Shown: positions 1 through 8,805 of the stretch, piece by piece
How the letters are laid out: every line of letters starts with the position of its first letter
Numbering within the stretch: the stretch's first letter is position 1
Source of the DNA: Candidatus Mycobacterium methanotrophicum
GTDB lineage: Bacteria; Actinomycetota; Actinomycetes; Mycobacteriales; Mycobacteriaceae
Reading direction: 5' to 3'
Assembly: GCF_023515995.1 (NCBI RefSeq)
Contig: NZ_CP097320.1
Span: forward strand, 4,464,001 to 4,528,000
DNA: 64,000 nt
Notes under the pieces: generated by a model
Told to the model about the DNA's origin: nothing
The model's database searches: none
What the model saw: only the letters and a program-made list of their open reading frames with translations
Made by a program: the position numbers and the translations under genes

Positions 1-2
1 CC

Positions 3-275
3 GCGTCCGGGGTGATCGCGCTGATCGGTGGCCTGCTGCTCGGCTCGTTCAGCTTGCGCACCGAAGCGGCACTGCTCGACCCCGGCCTGGACACCGCCGA
101 CCACGGCTTCTTCGGCCGCGGCGAGCCGCCGGTCGAAAGGGTACCCGGCGCCGAGGCCGAAACCGAGAAGCTGCCAACACCCCCCAAAGACGTAGAGCGC
201 GAGCACGGCCCGCCCGGCGCAGGCTCGCCGGGCACGGAGAGCCGACCGACTTCGGATCCACCCGGGGCGCCCTGA
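3..275 (+). CDS. C-terminal end of a membrane protein (Rv0227c-like), partial at the window edge
   Basis: Only the last 90 or so codons lie in the window; the gene begins before position 1. The visible part opens with a hydrophobic stretch that looks like a final membrane helix (ALIGGLLLGSFSL). A polar tail rich in Pro, Gly and Glu follows. The next gene is an Rv0226c homologue on the same strand, 14 bases downstream. In M. tuberculosis Rv0227c sits in exactly this place and orientation and ends in a C-terminal membrane helix, so I infer that identity from synteny. The tail is too low in complexity to confirm it. Confidence 0.55.
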   Translation, partial: ASGVIALIGGLLLGSFSLRTEAALLDPGLDTADHGFFGRGEPPVERVPGAEAETEKLPTPPKDVEREHGPPGAGSPGTESRPTSDPPGAP

Positions 276-289
276 CCGACGGGGCCGGG

Positions 290-2002
290 ATGCGCCACTG
301 GGTTGCGCGGTGGTCGCGGCCGGGGTACGCACTGGCGTTGGCGGTGCTGGTGGTGGTGCCGCTGATCGGGCCCGGATATTTGCTATTGCGCGATGCGGTG
401 AGCACCCCGCGCTCATATCTGTCCGATAGCGCCCTTGGGCTGATGTCGGCCCCCCGTGCGACGCCGCAAGATTTCGCCGTCGCGTTGGCGTCGCACTTCG
501 TCGATGGCGGCCTCGTGGTCAAGGCGTTGCTGGTCGCGGGACTGTGGCTGGCCGGTTGGGGCGCGGCACGCCTGGTCGCACTGGTGTTGCCCGAAGCCGG
601 GGCCGGCGGCCAATTTGTCGCGATCACGCTCGCGATCTGGAATCCATATGTCGCCGAGCGGTTGCTACAGGGGCATTGGAGCCTGCTGCTCGGGTACGGC
701 TGCCTGCCGTGGGTTGCGACCACGATGCTGACGCTGCGCTCAGGTTCGACAGGGTTTTTCGGGTTGGCGTTTTGGATCGCGCTGGCCGGGTTGACCCCCA
801 CCGGGCTGATCCTCGCCGCAACGGTCGCATTGGTCTGTGCGGCTGTCCCTGTTGGGGGCGCGGGTGGGTCCCGACCGCGCTGGGTGTGCGCCGCCGCCGC
901 GTTGGCCGGCGCGCTGCTGGCGGCGCTGCCATGGTTGACGGCGGCGGCACTGGGCTTGTCATCAGCGGACCGTATCTGGGTGCAGGCTCCCGACGTTGCG
1001 GCGTTCGCCGCCCGCGCCGAGCCGGGTCTGGGCACACTGGGCAGCCTGGCCAGCCTCGGTGGGATCTGGAACAGCGAGGCGGTACCGCCGTCGCGGACAA
1101 CGCTTTTCGCAATGGTATCGGCCGGGGCGCTGCTTGGTGTGGTGGCCATCGGGCTGCCGACGGTGCTGCGCCGACGGGCGGCGGTCCCGCTGATAGCGCT
1201 GGCGGCGGTGTCCGTGCTGGCGCCTGCCGCGCTGGCCACCGGGCCGGGGCTGGCAACGCTGCAGGCGGCGGTGGATGCCGCGCCGGGTGTGGGCGTGCTG
1301 CGCGACGGGCAGAAGTGGGTGGCGCTGGCCATGCCCGGGTATGCACTGGCGGGTGCGGGAGCGGTGCTGACATTGCGCCGTTTTTCGGGGCCCGCGGTTC
1401 CCGCGCTGGTGTGCTGCGCCGCGCTGCTGCTCACACTTCCCGACTTGGCCTGGGGTGTGGGAGGGCGCGTGGCGCCGGTGAACTATCCAGCGGGGTGGGC
1501 GGCCGTGGCGGCGTTGATCAACCGCGATCCCGGACTCGTCGCGGTGTTGCCGGTCGACACCATGCGGCGCTTCGCCTGGAGCCGACCGGCGCCGGTGCTG
1601 GATCCGCTGCCCCGCTGGGTGCGCAGCGATGTGCTGATTACCGGCGATCTGATCGTCTCGGGGGTGACGGTTCTTGGTGAGGGACACCGGGCGCGCAAGG
1701 TACAGCGGCTGCTGTTGGCCGGCGCCGATCCCGCCGCACTTCGCAACGCAGGCGTGGCGTGGCTGGTTGTCGAAGCGGGCACCACCGGCGATATGGGCTG
1801 GGCGGCAAGGACATTCGAGCGACTGCCGGTAGTCTATCGCGGCCACGATTTGACCTTGTATCGGGTCAACGGCCAGGCAGGCGCAGTGCCCGCCGATCGG
1901 CGGTTGCTCGCGGTGATCGCCCATCTCGTGTGGCTGGAGATGCTGATCGTCGGAGCTACCGGCATGGCGGTAGCGGGCTGGCGGCAGGCAGAGATGGCAT
2001 AA
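290..2002 (+). CDS. Polytopic membrane protein, Rv0226c-like
   Basis: A 570-residue, very hydrophobic protein with roughly a dozen predicted membrane segments through residue 390. A mainly soluble stretch follows, then one C-terminal helix near residues 540-560. Length matches Rv0226c (about 576 residues as I recall), an essential-looking mycobacterial membrane protein of unknown function. The layout resembles GT-C type polyprenyl-phosphate-sugar-dependent glycosyltransferases (loop with YLSDSALGL near residues 45-55), but I see no diagnostic catalytic motif and do not assign activity. It follows the Rv0227c-like gene closely, so the two are probably co-transcribed. The ATG at 290 is the first plausible start. 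Confidence 0.75.
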   Translation: MRHWVARWSRPGYALALAVLVVVPLIGPGYLLLRDAVSTPRSYLSDSALGLMSAPRATPQDFAVALASHFVDGGLVVKALLVAGLWLAGWGAARLVALVLPEAGAGGQFVAITLAIWNPYVAERLLQGHWSLLLGYGCLPWVATTMLTLRSGSTGFFGLAFWIALAGLTPTGLILAATVALVCAAVPVGGAGGSRPRWVCAAAALAGALLAALPWLTAAALGLSSADRIWVQAPDVAAFAARAEPGLGTLGSLASLGGIWNSEAVPPSRTTLFAMVSAGALLGVVAIGLPTVLRRRAAVPLIALAAVSVLAPAALATGPGLATLQAAVDAAPGVGVLRDGQKWVALAMPGYALAGAGAVLTLRRFSGPAVPALVCCAALLLTLPDLAWGVGGRVAPVNYPAGWAAVAALINRDPGLVAVLPVDTMRRFAWSRPAPVLDPLPRWVRSDVLITGDLIVSGVTVLGEGHRARKVQRLLLAGADPAALRNAGVAWLVVEAGTTGDMGWAARTFERLPVVYRGHDLTLYRVNGQAGAVPADRRLLAVIAHLVWLEMLIVGATGMAVAGWRQAEMA

Positions 2003-2356
2003 TGTCGTCCGCCAATCGATCCAGTCTCATGGTCCCCCCGTCTCGACCGGCGAGCATGCGGCCACCGGAGCGCTTTCGGCCGCTGCGTCAGCAGTCACGT
2101 GACGTAGACCCGCAGCCGACGTCGTTAGCAACTTTGGAGCCCTTGTCACCAGGCGGGAACCGATGCCGCGCTACCAGCGTCCTGCGGACGCATGGACGGC
2201 ATAGACCGCGAGGCCGTCGCCGAAGGGCTGGACCCAGACGGCCCTACACTGCTGGAAGCCCAAGAGCTCGTCCAGCTGGAGCTGGACTTGCCCGACGAGG
2301 AGAGTTCCGGCGCGCCTGGGGCTCCGTTGTCCCTACCGGCGGATACGATGCGGCAC

Positions 2357-2690
2357 ATGAGTGACCGCGCTCGACAACGCTTCGCAGTGGTGAAACACGA
2401 CGGGAGCGAAGATTACGAGGCAGTCCTCAAGGGCTCTGCCCTCGTGCTTGGCGACGCGCACCAGGTTCTAACTCGATGCCTGAAGGTTGCGTGCAGACTG
2501 TCGTCACGTCGCCGCCATACTGGTCACTTCGCAACTACGGGATAGATGGCCAGATCGGTTTGGAAGACTCGGTTTACGCCTTCATTGACGCGCTAGCCGA
2601 GTTGTTCGAGGAAGTCTGGCGAGTGCTGCGCGACGACGGCACTATGTGGTTGAACATCGGCGATTCGTACACCAGCGGCGGCCGGACCTG
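2357..2690 (+). pseudogene. Remnant of a site-specific DNA methyltransferase (TSPPY type), frameshifted and truncated
   Basis: Two reading frames together give the front of an amino-methyltransferase. The first (from about 2357, MSDRARQRFAVVKHDG to LVLGDAHQVLTR) ends near 2475. The second continues from 2476 with PEGCVQTVVTSPPYWSLR, GQIGLE, VWRVLRDDG and WLNIGDSY. TSPPYW is the catalytic motif IV of N4-cytosine or N6-adenine methyltransferases, and WLNIGDSY is typical of that group. Losing one base near 2470-2476 explains the split. Similarity stops at about 2690, before the rest of the enzyme. The open frame extending upstream of 2357 is not recognised. Nothing comparable sits at this place in M. 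tuberculosis, so it is probably a relic of a mobile island. Confidence 0.7.
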
Positions 2691-2921
2691 GCGGGCACCC
2701 TCCCGGCGAAGCATCTCGTGCGGCGGTACATCGGCGCTGTCGGACAAACGCCAGATCTTGGATCCCTGGATCCGAAGAATCAACACATCGTGAGGGTCGT
2801 AATGGGGTACGAATCCTGTTGATTCGGCAGGGGTTACGTAGGCGTTGACCCGCGTCGGGAAATTCAGCTCGACCTCAATGGAGTGGGATCCATGAGGCGA
2901 TCGAAGTAGTCCGCGCGGCAT
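2690..2921 (-). pseudogene. Fragment of a JmjC/cupin-like (ribosomal oxygenase type) protein
   Basis: Read on the minus strand from about 2921 to 2690, the protein contains NAYVTPAESTGFVPHYDPHD followed by QGSKIWRL. This is the HxD iron-binding strand and following strand of cupin/JmjC family 2-oxoglutarate oxygenases of the kind that hydroxylate ribosomal proteins. The distal histidine ligand and the rest of the fold are missing. Similarity ends where the opposite-strand methyltransferase remnant ends, so two unrelated gene pieces are joined here. Not functional as seen. Assignment rests on motif recognition alone. Confidence 0.55.
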
Positions 2922-3071
2922 CGCTGGACATGGTAGTGCGTTGTCCCCCAGACCTTGTCAAGAAAGGTCTGCACCGGGAGAGGCTGAAGCAACCAGGCTA
3001 GCGAGGACTCGACGGTAATCCCTCCCCCACATCATGGTGAAGAGGCCGCAAGGGATACCCCTTGCGGCCGG
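2922..3071. other. Intergenic stretch after the gene debris
   Basis: This 150-base stretch lies between the cupin fragment and the stop codon of the glycosyltransferase gene. I see no gene or convincing hairpin in it. It may contain further degraded sequence of the same relic. Confidence 0.4.
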
Positions 3072-4226
3072 TCAGACGACTCCGCTGACGCGTTCTCCCG
3101 CTACCACCGACTCCAGTACGCTGCGCATTGCGTCTGCGCTTTGGCGCCAAGAGAATTCGGCACTGCGTGCTTGCGCCTTGGCGCCGAGCTGATCACGCAG
3201 CACCGGGTCAGTCAGCAACTGGTGCAATCGATCCACCAATTCATCGCGACTGTCCACCAGCACACCGGTCACCCCGTCGATGATCGAGTCGGCCAACCCG
3301 CCGGACGAGCGGTAGCCGATCGTCGGCACCCCGTGCTGGGCTGCCTCGACCACCGCCAGACCCCAGCCTTCTTTCCGCGACGGCAGCACATGAACCCAAG
3401 ACTGTTGCATCACGTGGTGTTTGGTGACGTCATCGATGTGGCCGTGGAACGTCACCGCGTCGCTGATGCCCAAGCTCGCCGCATGGTCGACCAAGCGCTG
3501 CCACCACCACCCGCCCCCGACGATGTCGAGATGCAATCCCGGGGTCGATGGCCGAAGCAGCGCCACGGCTGCCATCGCGTCCTCGATCTGCTTGTGCGGC
3601 ACCAGCCGGGACAACACCAACACGCGGGGGTCGCCGGCCCGCGGACCACGCAACGACGCCTCCGGTGCCTCGTCGAGACCGTTGCGCACCAACGCGATTC
3701 GTTCATTTGCCACACCCAGGCCGACCAAGTCGCGGGCCGACGGCAGCGACACCGTCACGTACTGGTTTCCGCGGTGCAGTCTTGGCGACACCCGCGACTC
3801 GACGTACCAACCCAACCGGCCGAGCACCGCACCGGCCACCGGCCACTGCTCGCGATGGCAGTGGTGTACCAGCACCGCGACCCGCCGTCCGTAGATCAAT
3901 CGGGCCAGAAACGGTAAGCCGTTCTGGGTGTCGACCACCACGTCCGGTCGCACCCGCCGCAGCGGTCCCATCCCGAACCGTGCCGCCGCCATCGCCACCA
4001 GTGCCCACACATAAACCGAGTACCGCCCGCCGGCGCGGCTGATCCGCACACCGTCGACGACTTCGCGCCGCGCCGCGCCGCGATAATGCGCAGTGCGCAA
4101 TGTGACCGCGACACCGGAAGCGGCAAGCTGGGCTCCGATGCGCTGCAGATAGGTTTCACTGCCACCGCCCTGGGGGTGGCCGGTATCGCGCCAGCACAGC
4201 AGCAGTACCGAGCGCAAACCAGACAT
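3072..4226 (-). CDS. GT-B glycosyltransferase, family 4 type (Rv0225 homologue)
   Basis: A 384-residue cytosolic or membrane-associated glycosyltransferase, the same length I recall for Rv0225. The N-terminal domain opens with a Rossmann strand (SVLLLCW) and a GGGSETYLQRIG glycine-rich acceptor loop. The C-terminal domain carries VLVLSRLVPHKQIEDA, then PSRKEGWGLAVVEAAQHGVP, the E-x7-E nucleotide-sugar binding motif of family 4. It should transfer a sugar from an NDP-sugar; donor and acceptor are unknown. It is divergent from the methyltransferase gene at 4268 with about 40 bases between, an arrangement conserved in M. tuberculosis (Rv0225/Rv0224c). That suggests a shared promoter region. Confidence 0.85.
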   Translation of the reverse strand: MSGLRSVLLLCWRDTGHPQGGGSETYLQRIGAQLAASGVAVTLRTAHYRGAARREVVDGVRISRAGGRYSVYVWALVAMAAARFGMGPLRRVRPDVVVDTQNGLPFLARLIYGRRVAVLVHHCHREQWPVAGAVLGRLGWYVESRVSPRLHRGNQYVTVSLPSARDLVGLGVANERIALVRNGLDEAPEASLRGPRAGDPRVLVLSRLVPHKQIEDAMAAVALLRPSTPGLHLDIVGGGWWWQRLVDHAASLGISDAVTFHGHIDDVTKHHVMQQSWVHVLPSRKEGWGLAVVEAAQHGVPTIGYRSSGGLADSIIDGVTGVLVDSRDELVDRLHQLLTDPVLRDQLGAKAQARSAEFSWRQSADAMRSVLESVVAGERVSGVV

Positions 4227-4267
4227 TACGGGTCAGCCTAAACTGCGCGCCTGCATAGGGTGGGCCG

Positions 4268-5038
4268 GTGGCCGTGACTGACCTGTTCGCGCGGCGAGCG
4301 ACCCTGCGGAGGTCGGTGCGCCTGCTGTCAGAGTTTCGCTACGAGCAGCGGGATCCGGCCCGCTTCTACGGGACGCTGGCCACCGACACCGCGGGCATGG
4401 TCAGCGACCTGTGGCAGGGCATCCACCGTGAACGCCCGGTGGCTCGCAGCCTGCTCGACGTCGGAGGCGGGCCCGGATACTTCGCGACCGCCTTTACCGA
4501 TGCCGGGCTTCGGTACATCGGCGTGGAGCCAGATCCGAGTGAAATGCACGCCGGCGGGCGCATTTTGGCGCGCGAAGCGGGGACATTCGTGCGCGCCTCG
4601 GGCCTGGCATTGCCCTTCGCCGACAACAGCGTGGACATCTGCCTGTCGTCCAATGTCGCCGAGCACGTACCCCAACCCTGGCAGCTGGGCGGCGAAATGC
4701 TGCGAGTGACGCGGCCGGGCGGGCTGGTCGTGCTGTCCTACACGGTCTGGCTGGGACCATTCGGCGGGCATGAAACGGGGCTGGCGCACTATCTCGGCGG
4801 CGCCCGGGCCGCTGCGCGTTATGCCCGCAAGCACGGCCACCCGGCCAAAAACAACTACGGCTCGTCGTTGTTCGCGGTATCGGTGGCCGACGGTTTGAAT
4901 TGGGCGGCCAGCACCGGCGCGCTGGTCTGCGCGTTCCCCCGCTACCACCCCAGATGGGCGTGGTGGCTGACCTCGGTGCCGGTGCTGAGGGAGTTCCTGG
5001 TGAGCAACCTCGTGCTGGTTCTGCAGCCGCAATACTGA
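4268..5038 (+). CDS. SAM-dependent methyltransferase (Rv0224c homologue)
   Basis: 256 residues, close to the length of Rv0224c. Class I methyltransferase fold: motif I reads LLDVGGGPGYFATAF (about residues 60-75). An acidic strand end follows (YIGVEPDPSEMHAGG), then a post-motif with LSSNVAEHVPQPW and LRVTRPGGLVVLSYTVW. Substrate unknown; it is paired with the divergent glycosyltransferase, which hints at modification of a cell-envelope glycan or glycolipid. GTG at 4268 is used here, but a second in-frame GTG six bases later gives MTDLFARR and is equally possible. M. tuberculosis has the aldehyde dehydrogenase Rv0223c next, and here only a stub of it remains. Confidence 0.85.
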   Translation: MAVTDLFARRATLRRSVRLLSEFRYEQRDPARFYGTLATDTAGMVSDLWQGIHRERPVARSLLDVGGGPGYFATAFTDAGLRYIGVEPDPSEMHAGGRILAREAGTFVRASGLALPFADNSVDICLSSNVAEHVPQPWQLGGEMLRVTRPGGLVVLSYTVWLGPFGGHETGLAHYLGGARAAARYARKHGHPAKNNYGSSLFAVSVADGLNWAASTGALVCAFPRYHPRWAWWLTSVPVLREFLVSNLVLVLQPQY

Positions 5039-5080
5039 AACATGTTCTCGTTTTGCTTCGGCTTGGGCAGGGCGGCGCCC

Positions 5081-5314
5081 ATGAGCAACGCGGTAACGGA
5101 GTACGACAAGCTTTTCATCGGCGGTAGGTGGGCGGCGCCGTCGACCTCCGAGGTGATCGAGGCGCACTGCCCTGCCACCGGCGAATACGTCGGCAAGGTG
5201 CCGCCCGAGACGACGGCCGTTCGGCCGGGATTGCCCGACAACGCCATCTCGAGAAGCGACGAAATGCTCGAGCTCGGACCTCCTGTAGCGCCATCGCATT
5301 ACAAATCTCGCTAA
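5081..5314 (+). pseudogene. Aldehyde dehydrogenase stub (Rv0223c-like), about 45 codons of the original N-terminus
   Basis: The frame starts MSNAVTEYDKLFIGGRWAAP and runs through CPATGEYVGKVPPET, the unmistakable N-terminus of an NAD-dependent aldehyde dehydrogenase. Homology ends near position 5215, and the remaining 33 codons are unrelated. Everything with catalytic function (Rossmann fold, active-site Cys and Glu) is gone from a protein that is normally about 487 residues. The position right after the Rv0224c homologue matches Rv0223c in M. tuberculosis, so this is the scar of a deletion rather than a transferred piece. The junction lies just left of the aquaglyceroporin gene. Confidence 0.8.
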
Positions 5315-5534
5315 GACTGTCATGCCCGCCCGTAGTTTAGATCACTCGACTACGTCCAGACCCACACCGTGGATCGCTCCGGCCGAACCGGGATGGCGAC
5401 CAGGTTTACCCACCGACCGGCGTGGTTACTCGCAGCCGAGCCGTCCGGGCGCTTTCCAACCGGCTGATGGCGGGCGGTCGCGACAGCTACCTGGGTCGCC
5501 CATGGGCGGCGCGGGCCATACAACGACGATCTGG
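5315..5534 (+). other. Non-coding junction between the aldehyde dehydrogenase stub and the aquaglyceroporin
   Basis: No supported gene. A frame from 5322 stays open into the aquaporin gene but its composition (Arg/Pro/Ser-rich, no family resemblance) looks like incidental GC-rich openness. This stretch probably holds the deletion or insertion breakpoint and the aquaporin promoter. Confidence 0.4.
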
Positions 5535-6554
5535 ATGAGGAGCGTCTTGGGTACCACATCGGTGATCAACCAGAAAGCAACAGCAACTAGGCCTGCTGCC
5601 ACCGCGTTCACCCGGCTGCGCGCCGGGCTTCCCGGCGCGATGCTGGCCGAGTTCTTCGGCACCTTCGTGCTGATGCTGCTCGGACTGGGCGCCGGCGCAC
5701 TGAACGTCGTGGGCCTGCCCAGCTCAGGCAGGCAAACCGTGGCGTTCGGCCCGGCGAATTGGCTGATCCTCGTGTTCGGCTGGGCCTTCGCCGTCATGCT
5801 GGCTGTCTACCTGGCCGGCGGGATCAGTGGCGCGCATCTCAACCCCGCGATCACGCTGGCTTTCGCGATCGCCCGAAAGTTCGGCTGGAGAAATGTCGTC
5901 CCCTATTGCCTGGCCCAGCTCGTTGGAGCGTTCAGCGCGGCCGCGGTGGTCTACACCGTTTACCTGTCCGCAATCGACGAGTTCAACGCGGCCAATCACC
6001 TCACCCGGCCGGACTCGCTGGACACGTTCTCGATCTTCGCGACCTATCCCGCCTCATACTTTCACGGCGGTTACCTCGGGCCGTTCGTTGACCAGCTGGT
6101 AGGGACAGCGATCCTGGCCGCGTTGATCGCGGCGCTGATCGACCACCGCAACCAGGCGCCGGCCGGCAACATGGCGCCGCTGACCATCGGCTTCGTCATC
6201 GCGGTGATCATGTGCTCGTACGGCACCAACGCCGGCGCCGCGCTCAACCCCGCCCGCGACCTCGGTCCGCGACTGTTCGCCTATCTGGCGGGCTGGGGCA
6301 AGCTGGCGCTATCCGGGAACTACGGGCAGACAACCCAGTACTGGTGGATCCCGATCGTCGGGCCACTGGTCGGAGCGGTGATCGGGATCGGCCTGTACGA
6401 CTTCTTCATCGGCCACGTGCTGGGCGCGCGCGCCACCATGCTGTTGACTCCCGAACCGGGCCTGGCGCCGCTGCCGACTACCGATGCCGCGTCGGGGGTT
6501 GCGGGGCCCGTCACCGCCGAGGAAAGCGCCGAGGGTCGGGATCGCGCGGCCTGA
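5535..6554 (+). CDS. MIP-family channel, aquaglyceroporin type
   Basis: About 339 residues with six membrane helices and two half-helices carrying both signature motifs, GAHLNPAITLAFA and GAALNPARDLGPR. Asp after the second NPA-Arg marks glycerol facilitators rather than strict water channels, so passive glycerol or small-polyol uptake is the likely role. The protein is longer than the usual 270-290 residues because of an N-terminal lead and a polar C-terminal tail (from about residue 310). The start is uncertain: ATG 5535 is annotated, but TTG 5547 and GTG 5562 lie in frame, and GAGGAG at 5537-5542 would serve either. M. tuberculosis has no counterpart here, and the gene sits at the edge of the aldehyde dehydrogenase deletion. 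Confidence 0.85.
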   Translation: MRSVLGTTSVINQKATATRPAATAFTRLRAGLPGAMLAEFFGTFVLMLLGLGAGALNVVGLPSSGRQTVAFGPANWLILVFGWAFAVMLAVYLAGGISGAHLNPAITLAFAIARKFGWRNVVPYCLAQLVGAFSAAAVVYTVYLSAIDEFNAANHLTRPDSLDTFSIFATYPASYFHGGYLGPFVDQLVGTAILAALIAALIDHRNQAPAGNMAPLTIGFVIAVIMCSYGTNAGAALNPARDLGPRLFAYLAGWGKLALSGNYGQTTQYWWIPIVGPLVGAVIGIGLYDFFIGHVLGARATMLLTPEPGLAPLPTTDAASGVAGPVTAEESAEGRDRAA

Positions 6555-6723
6555 TCTCAGGTTCCGGACCAGCTCGCCTTTGGTGGGAGCGGGGTCCGCC
6601 ACATATCGTGTCCGATCGGTCTGCGGTCCGGCCCGCGGGTCCATGCCCCGAGCCAGCAGATTCGCGGCGCCGCAAAACCACCGCGAGGACGCCGCGGGTT
6701 GACCCGGTCGGCATACTGGACCG

Positions 6724-7617
6724 ATGCCGAGCACCGATTTTCACCCCGATCTGCAGAAAGTCGCTCGCCTCGCGCCACGCGCCCTGGTCGGGCCGCACAG
6801 TCTGCGCGCGGTTCGGGCGCTGAGCGGGCTGCGACGCGGCAAGACCCCGGACGGCGTCGAGGTGCTCACCCTTGGCTCCGGTGTCGGTGTGCGGCTGCAC
6901 CGGGCGACCAGCGTCAGCCAACGCAGCGCCGCGCTGCTGTGGATCCACGGCGGCGGCTATGTGCTGGGCAGCGCGCGACAAGACGACGCGCTGTGCCAGC
7001 GCTTCACCCGTGAGTTGGGCGTCACCGTCGCGGCGGTGGACTATCGGCTGGCGCCCGAGCATCCCTACCCCGCACCGCTGGAGGACTGCTATTCGGCGCT
7101 TACCTGGCTGGCCGGACTCCCCGCGGTGGACCCGGCGCGGGTGGCAGTCGGCGGGGCCAGCGCCGGCGGCGGGCTGGCGGCAGCGCTGGCGCTGCTGGCC
7201 CGCGACCGCGGCGAGATCACCCCGGTGCTGCAGCTGCTGGCTTACCCGATGCTCGACGACCGCGGCGCAGCCGGGCCGAAGAACCCGAACTACCGACTGT
7301 GGAGCCCGAAAAGCAATCGCTTCGGCTGGACGGCCTACCTCGGCGCCGCCGACCCGCAGGTCGCCGTTCCGGCGCGCCGCGACGACCTGAGCGGGCTGGC
7401 TCCGGCGTGGATCGGCGTCGGCACCCACGACCTGTTCCATGACGAGGATCTGGCCTACGCCGAGCGCCTCACCGCGGCCGGGGTGGCGTGCGACGTCGAG
7501 GTGGTCCCCGGAGCCTTCCACGCTTTCGACCTGGTGGTCCCGAAAGCTGCGGTATCCCAGGCGTTTTTCGCCAGCCAGTGCGCGAGTCTGCGAACCGCGC
7601 TTGCCCTGAAGAGCTGA
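6724..7617 (+). CDS. lipW: Alpha/beta-hydrolase, hormone-sensitive-lipase family esterase (LipW-like)
   Basis: 297 residues, close to LipW (Rv0217c, about 302). Motifs in order: the oxyanion loop WIHGGGYVLGSA (near residues 76-87), the nucleophile elbow GGASAGGG (catalytic Ser, near 145), THDLFHDED with the probable catalytic Asp, and GAFHAFD with the catalytic His. It should hydrolyse short- to medium-chain carboxyl esters. The two acyl-CoA dehydrogenase genes follow 9 and a few dozen bases downstream on the same strand, so released fatty acids may feed that pair. The ATG at 6724 is preceded by about 170 bases with no gene. Confidence 0.8.
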   Translation: MPSTDFHPDLQKVARLAPRALVGPHSLRAVRALSGLRRGKTPDGVEVLTLGSGVGVRLHRATSVSQRSAALLWIHGGGYVLGSARQDDALCQRFTRELGVTVAAVDYRLAPEHPYPAPLEDCYSALTWLAGLPAVDPARVAVGGASAGGGLAAALALLARDRGEITPVLQLLAYPMLDDRGAAGPKNPNYRLWSPKSNRFGWTAYLGAADPQVAVPARRDDLSGLAPAWIGVGTHDLFHDEDLAYAERLTAAGVACDVEVVPGAFHAFDLVVPKAAVSQAFFASQCASLRTALALKS

Positions 7618-7626
7618 TCGGCCGCT

Positions 7627-8751
7627 ATGCGCGCCAGCGCACCGTTCTCGGTAACCGACGAGCAGCGAGCGCTGCGCAGCGCGGTCGCCGACGTGATGGC
7701 GCGACACTGCGGCGAAGCGCAGGTGCGAGCATTGATGGCCACCGGCACCGGTCTTGACCGCCAGATGTGGCACGAATTGGCGGCCATGGGTTTAACCGGC
7801 CTGCTGATCGCCGAGGAGTACGGCGGTGCCGGTGCGGGCCCGGTGGAGATGGGCATCGCGATGGAAGAGATGGGCCGCGCGTTGTCGGTCGGCCCGTTTT
7901 TGTCGACGGCGGTGCTGGTGCCCAGCCTGCTGGCCGAAGCCGGCGACGCAGCCGAATGCGCCGCGGTGCTGCCGCGGATCGCGGCGGGTGACCTGATCGC
8001 CACCGTCGCCTTCACCGAGGACGACTCCGCTCGGTTGCCCGCCACGATCGCCGCCTCCGCGGGTGCCATCGGTGACGCCTGGCACGTTACCGGCTACAAG
8101 CATTTCGTTGTCGACGGGCAAGCGGCGGAGCTGTTCTACGTGCTGGCCGGAACTGACTCGGGCCCAGCCGTTTTCGCCGTCGACGCCGGTGCTGCCGGCC
8201 TGGATGTGACGCCACTGACGACGGTGGACCCGACCCGTAAGCTGTGCCGTCTGCAATTCGTCGACACCCCGGCGCGGCTGGTCGGCCGGCTGGGTGCCGG
8301 TGTCGAGGTATTCACCGCGGCGCTGGACCGCTCAGCCGTGGCACTGGCCAGCGAGCAGGCCGGTGCTGCGCGACGCGTTGTCGAGATGGCCACCGAGTAC
8401 GCCAAGACCCGCTACCAGTTCGGCCGCGCGATCGGCAGCTTCCAAGCGGTCAAGCACATGTGCGCCGACATGCTGCTGGAGGCCGAGTCGGCGGTGTCGG
8501 CGGCGCGCTTCATCGCCGGATCATTCGCCGAGCAGGCGCCCTCGCATATCGCCGATCTTGCTCTGGCGCAGGCGTTCTGCTCCGACGCGTTCGTCTTCGT
8601 CGCGGCGACCAACATCCAGGTCCACGGCGGCATCGGGTTCACCTGGGAGCACCCGGCGCACCTGTATTTGCGGCGTGCCCGCAGCGATGCGCAGTTGCTG
8701 GGCAGCCCGTCGTGGCACCGGGAGCGCTACCTGCGGCAGATCGGAGCCTGA
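7627..8751 (+). CDS. Acyl-CoA dehydrogenase family protein, first gene of a pair
   Basis: 374 residues with the full acyl-CoA dehydrogenase layout: N-terminal helical domain (LIAEEYGGAGAGPVEMG), middle beta domain (VAFTEDD) and C-terminal helical domain with TRYQFGRAIGSFQAVKHM and QVHGGIGFTWEHPAHLYLRR. The middle domain is divergent, and the usual catalytic Glu position is not obvious. This is a feature of the partner subunit in heterotetrameric mycobacterial acyl-CoA dehydrogenases (ChsE-type). It lies between lipW and a second acyl-CoA dehydrogenase with short gaps, so an alpha2beta2 enzyme is likely. Substrate unknown. I know of no matching gene at this place in M. tuberculosis. Confidence 0.85.
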   Translation: MRASAPFSVTDEQRALRSAVADVMARHCGEAQVRALMATGTGLDRQMWHELAAMGLTGLLIAEEYGGAGAGPVEMGIAMEEMGRALSVGPFLSTAVLVPSLLAEAGDAAECAAVLPRIAAGDLIATVAFTEDDSARLPATIAASAGAIGDAWHVTGYKHFVVDGQAAELFYVLAGTDSGPAVFAVDAGAAGLDVTPLTTVDPTRKLCRLQFVDTPARLVGRLGAGVEVFTAALDRSAVALASEQAGAARRVVEMATEYAKTRYQFGRAIGSFQAVKHMCADMLLEAESAVSAARFIAGSFAEQAPSHIADLALAQAFCSDAFVFVAATNIQVHGGIGFTWEHPAHLYLRRARSDAQLLGSPSWHRERYLRQIGA

Positions 8752-8805
8752 GCCTTGACCCGCGCCGGCGACGATGCAGAGCGAAGCGATGAGGAGGAGT
8801 GGCGC

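Noticed and set aside
49..1434. 461-codon minus-strand frame across the Rv0226c-like gene
   Set aside because: Arg/Pro/Ser/Ala-rich with no family likeness; a GC-rich shadow of the membrane protein on the other strand.
5322..5534. Long N-terminal extension of the aquaglyceroporin
   Set aside because: Low-complexity sequence with no hydrophobic or family signal; a ribosome site lies near 5537.
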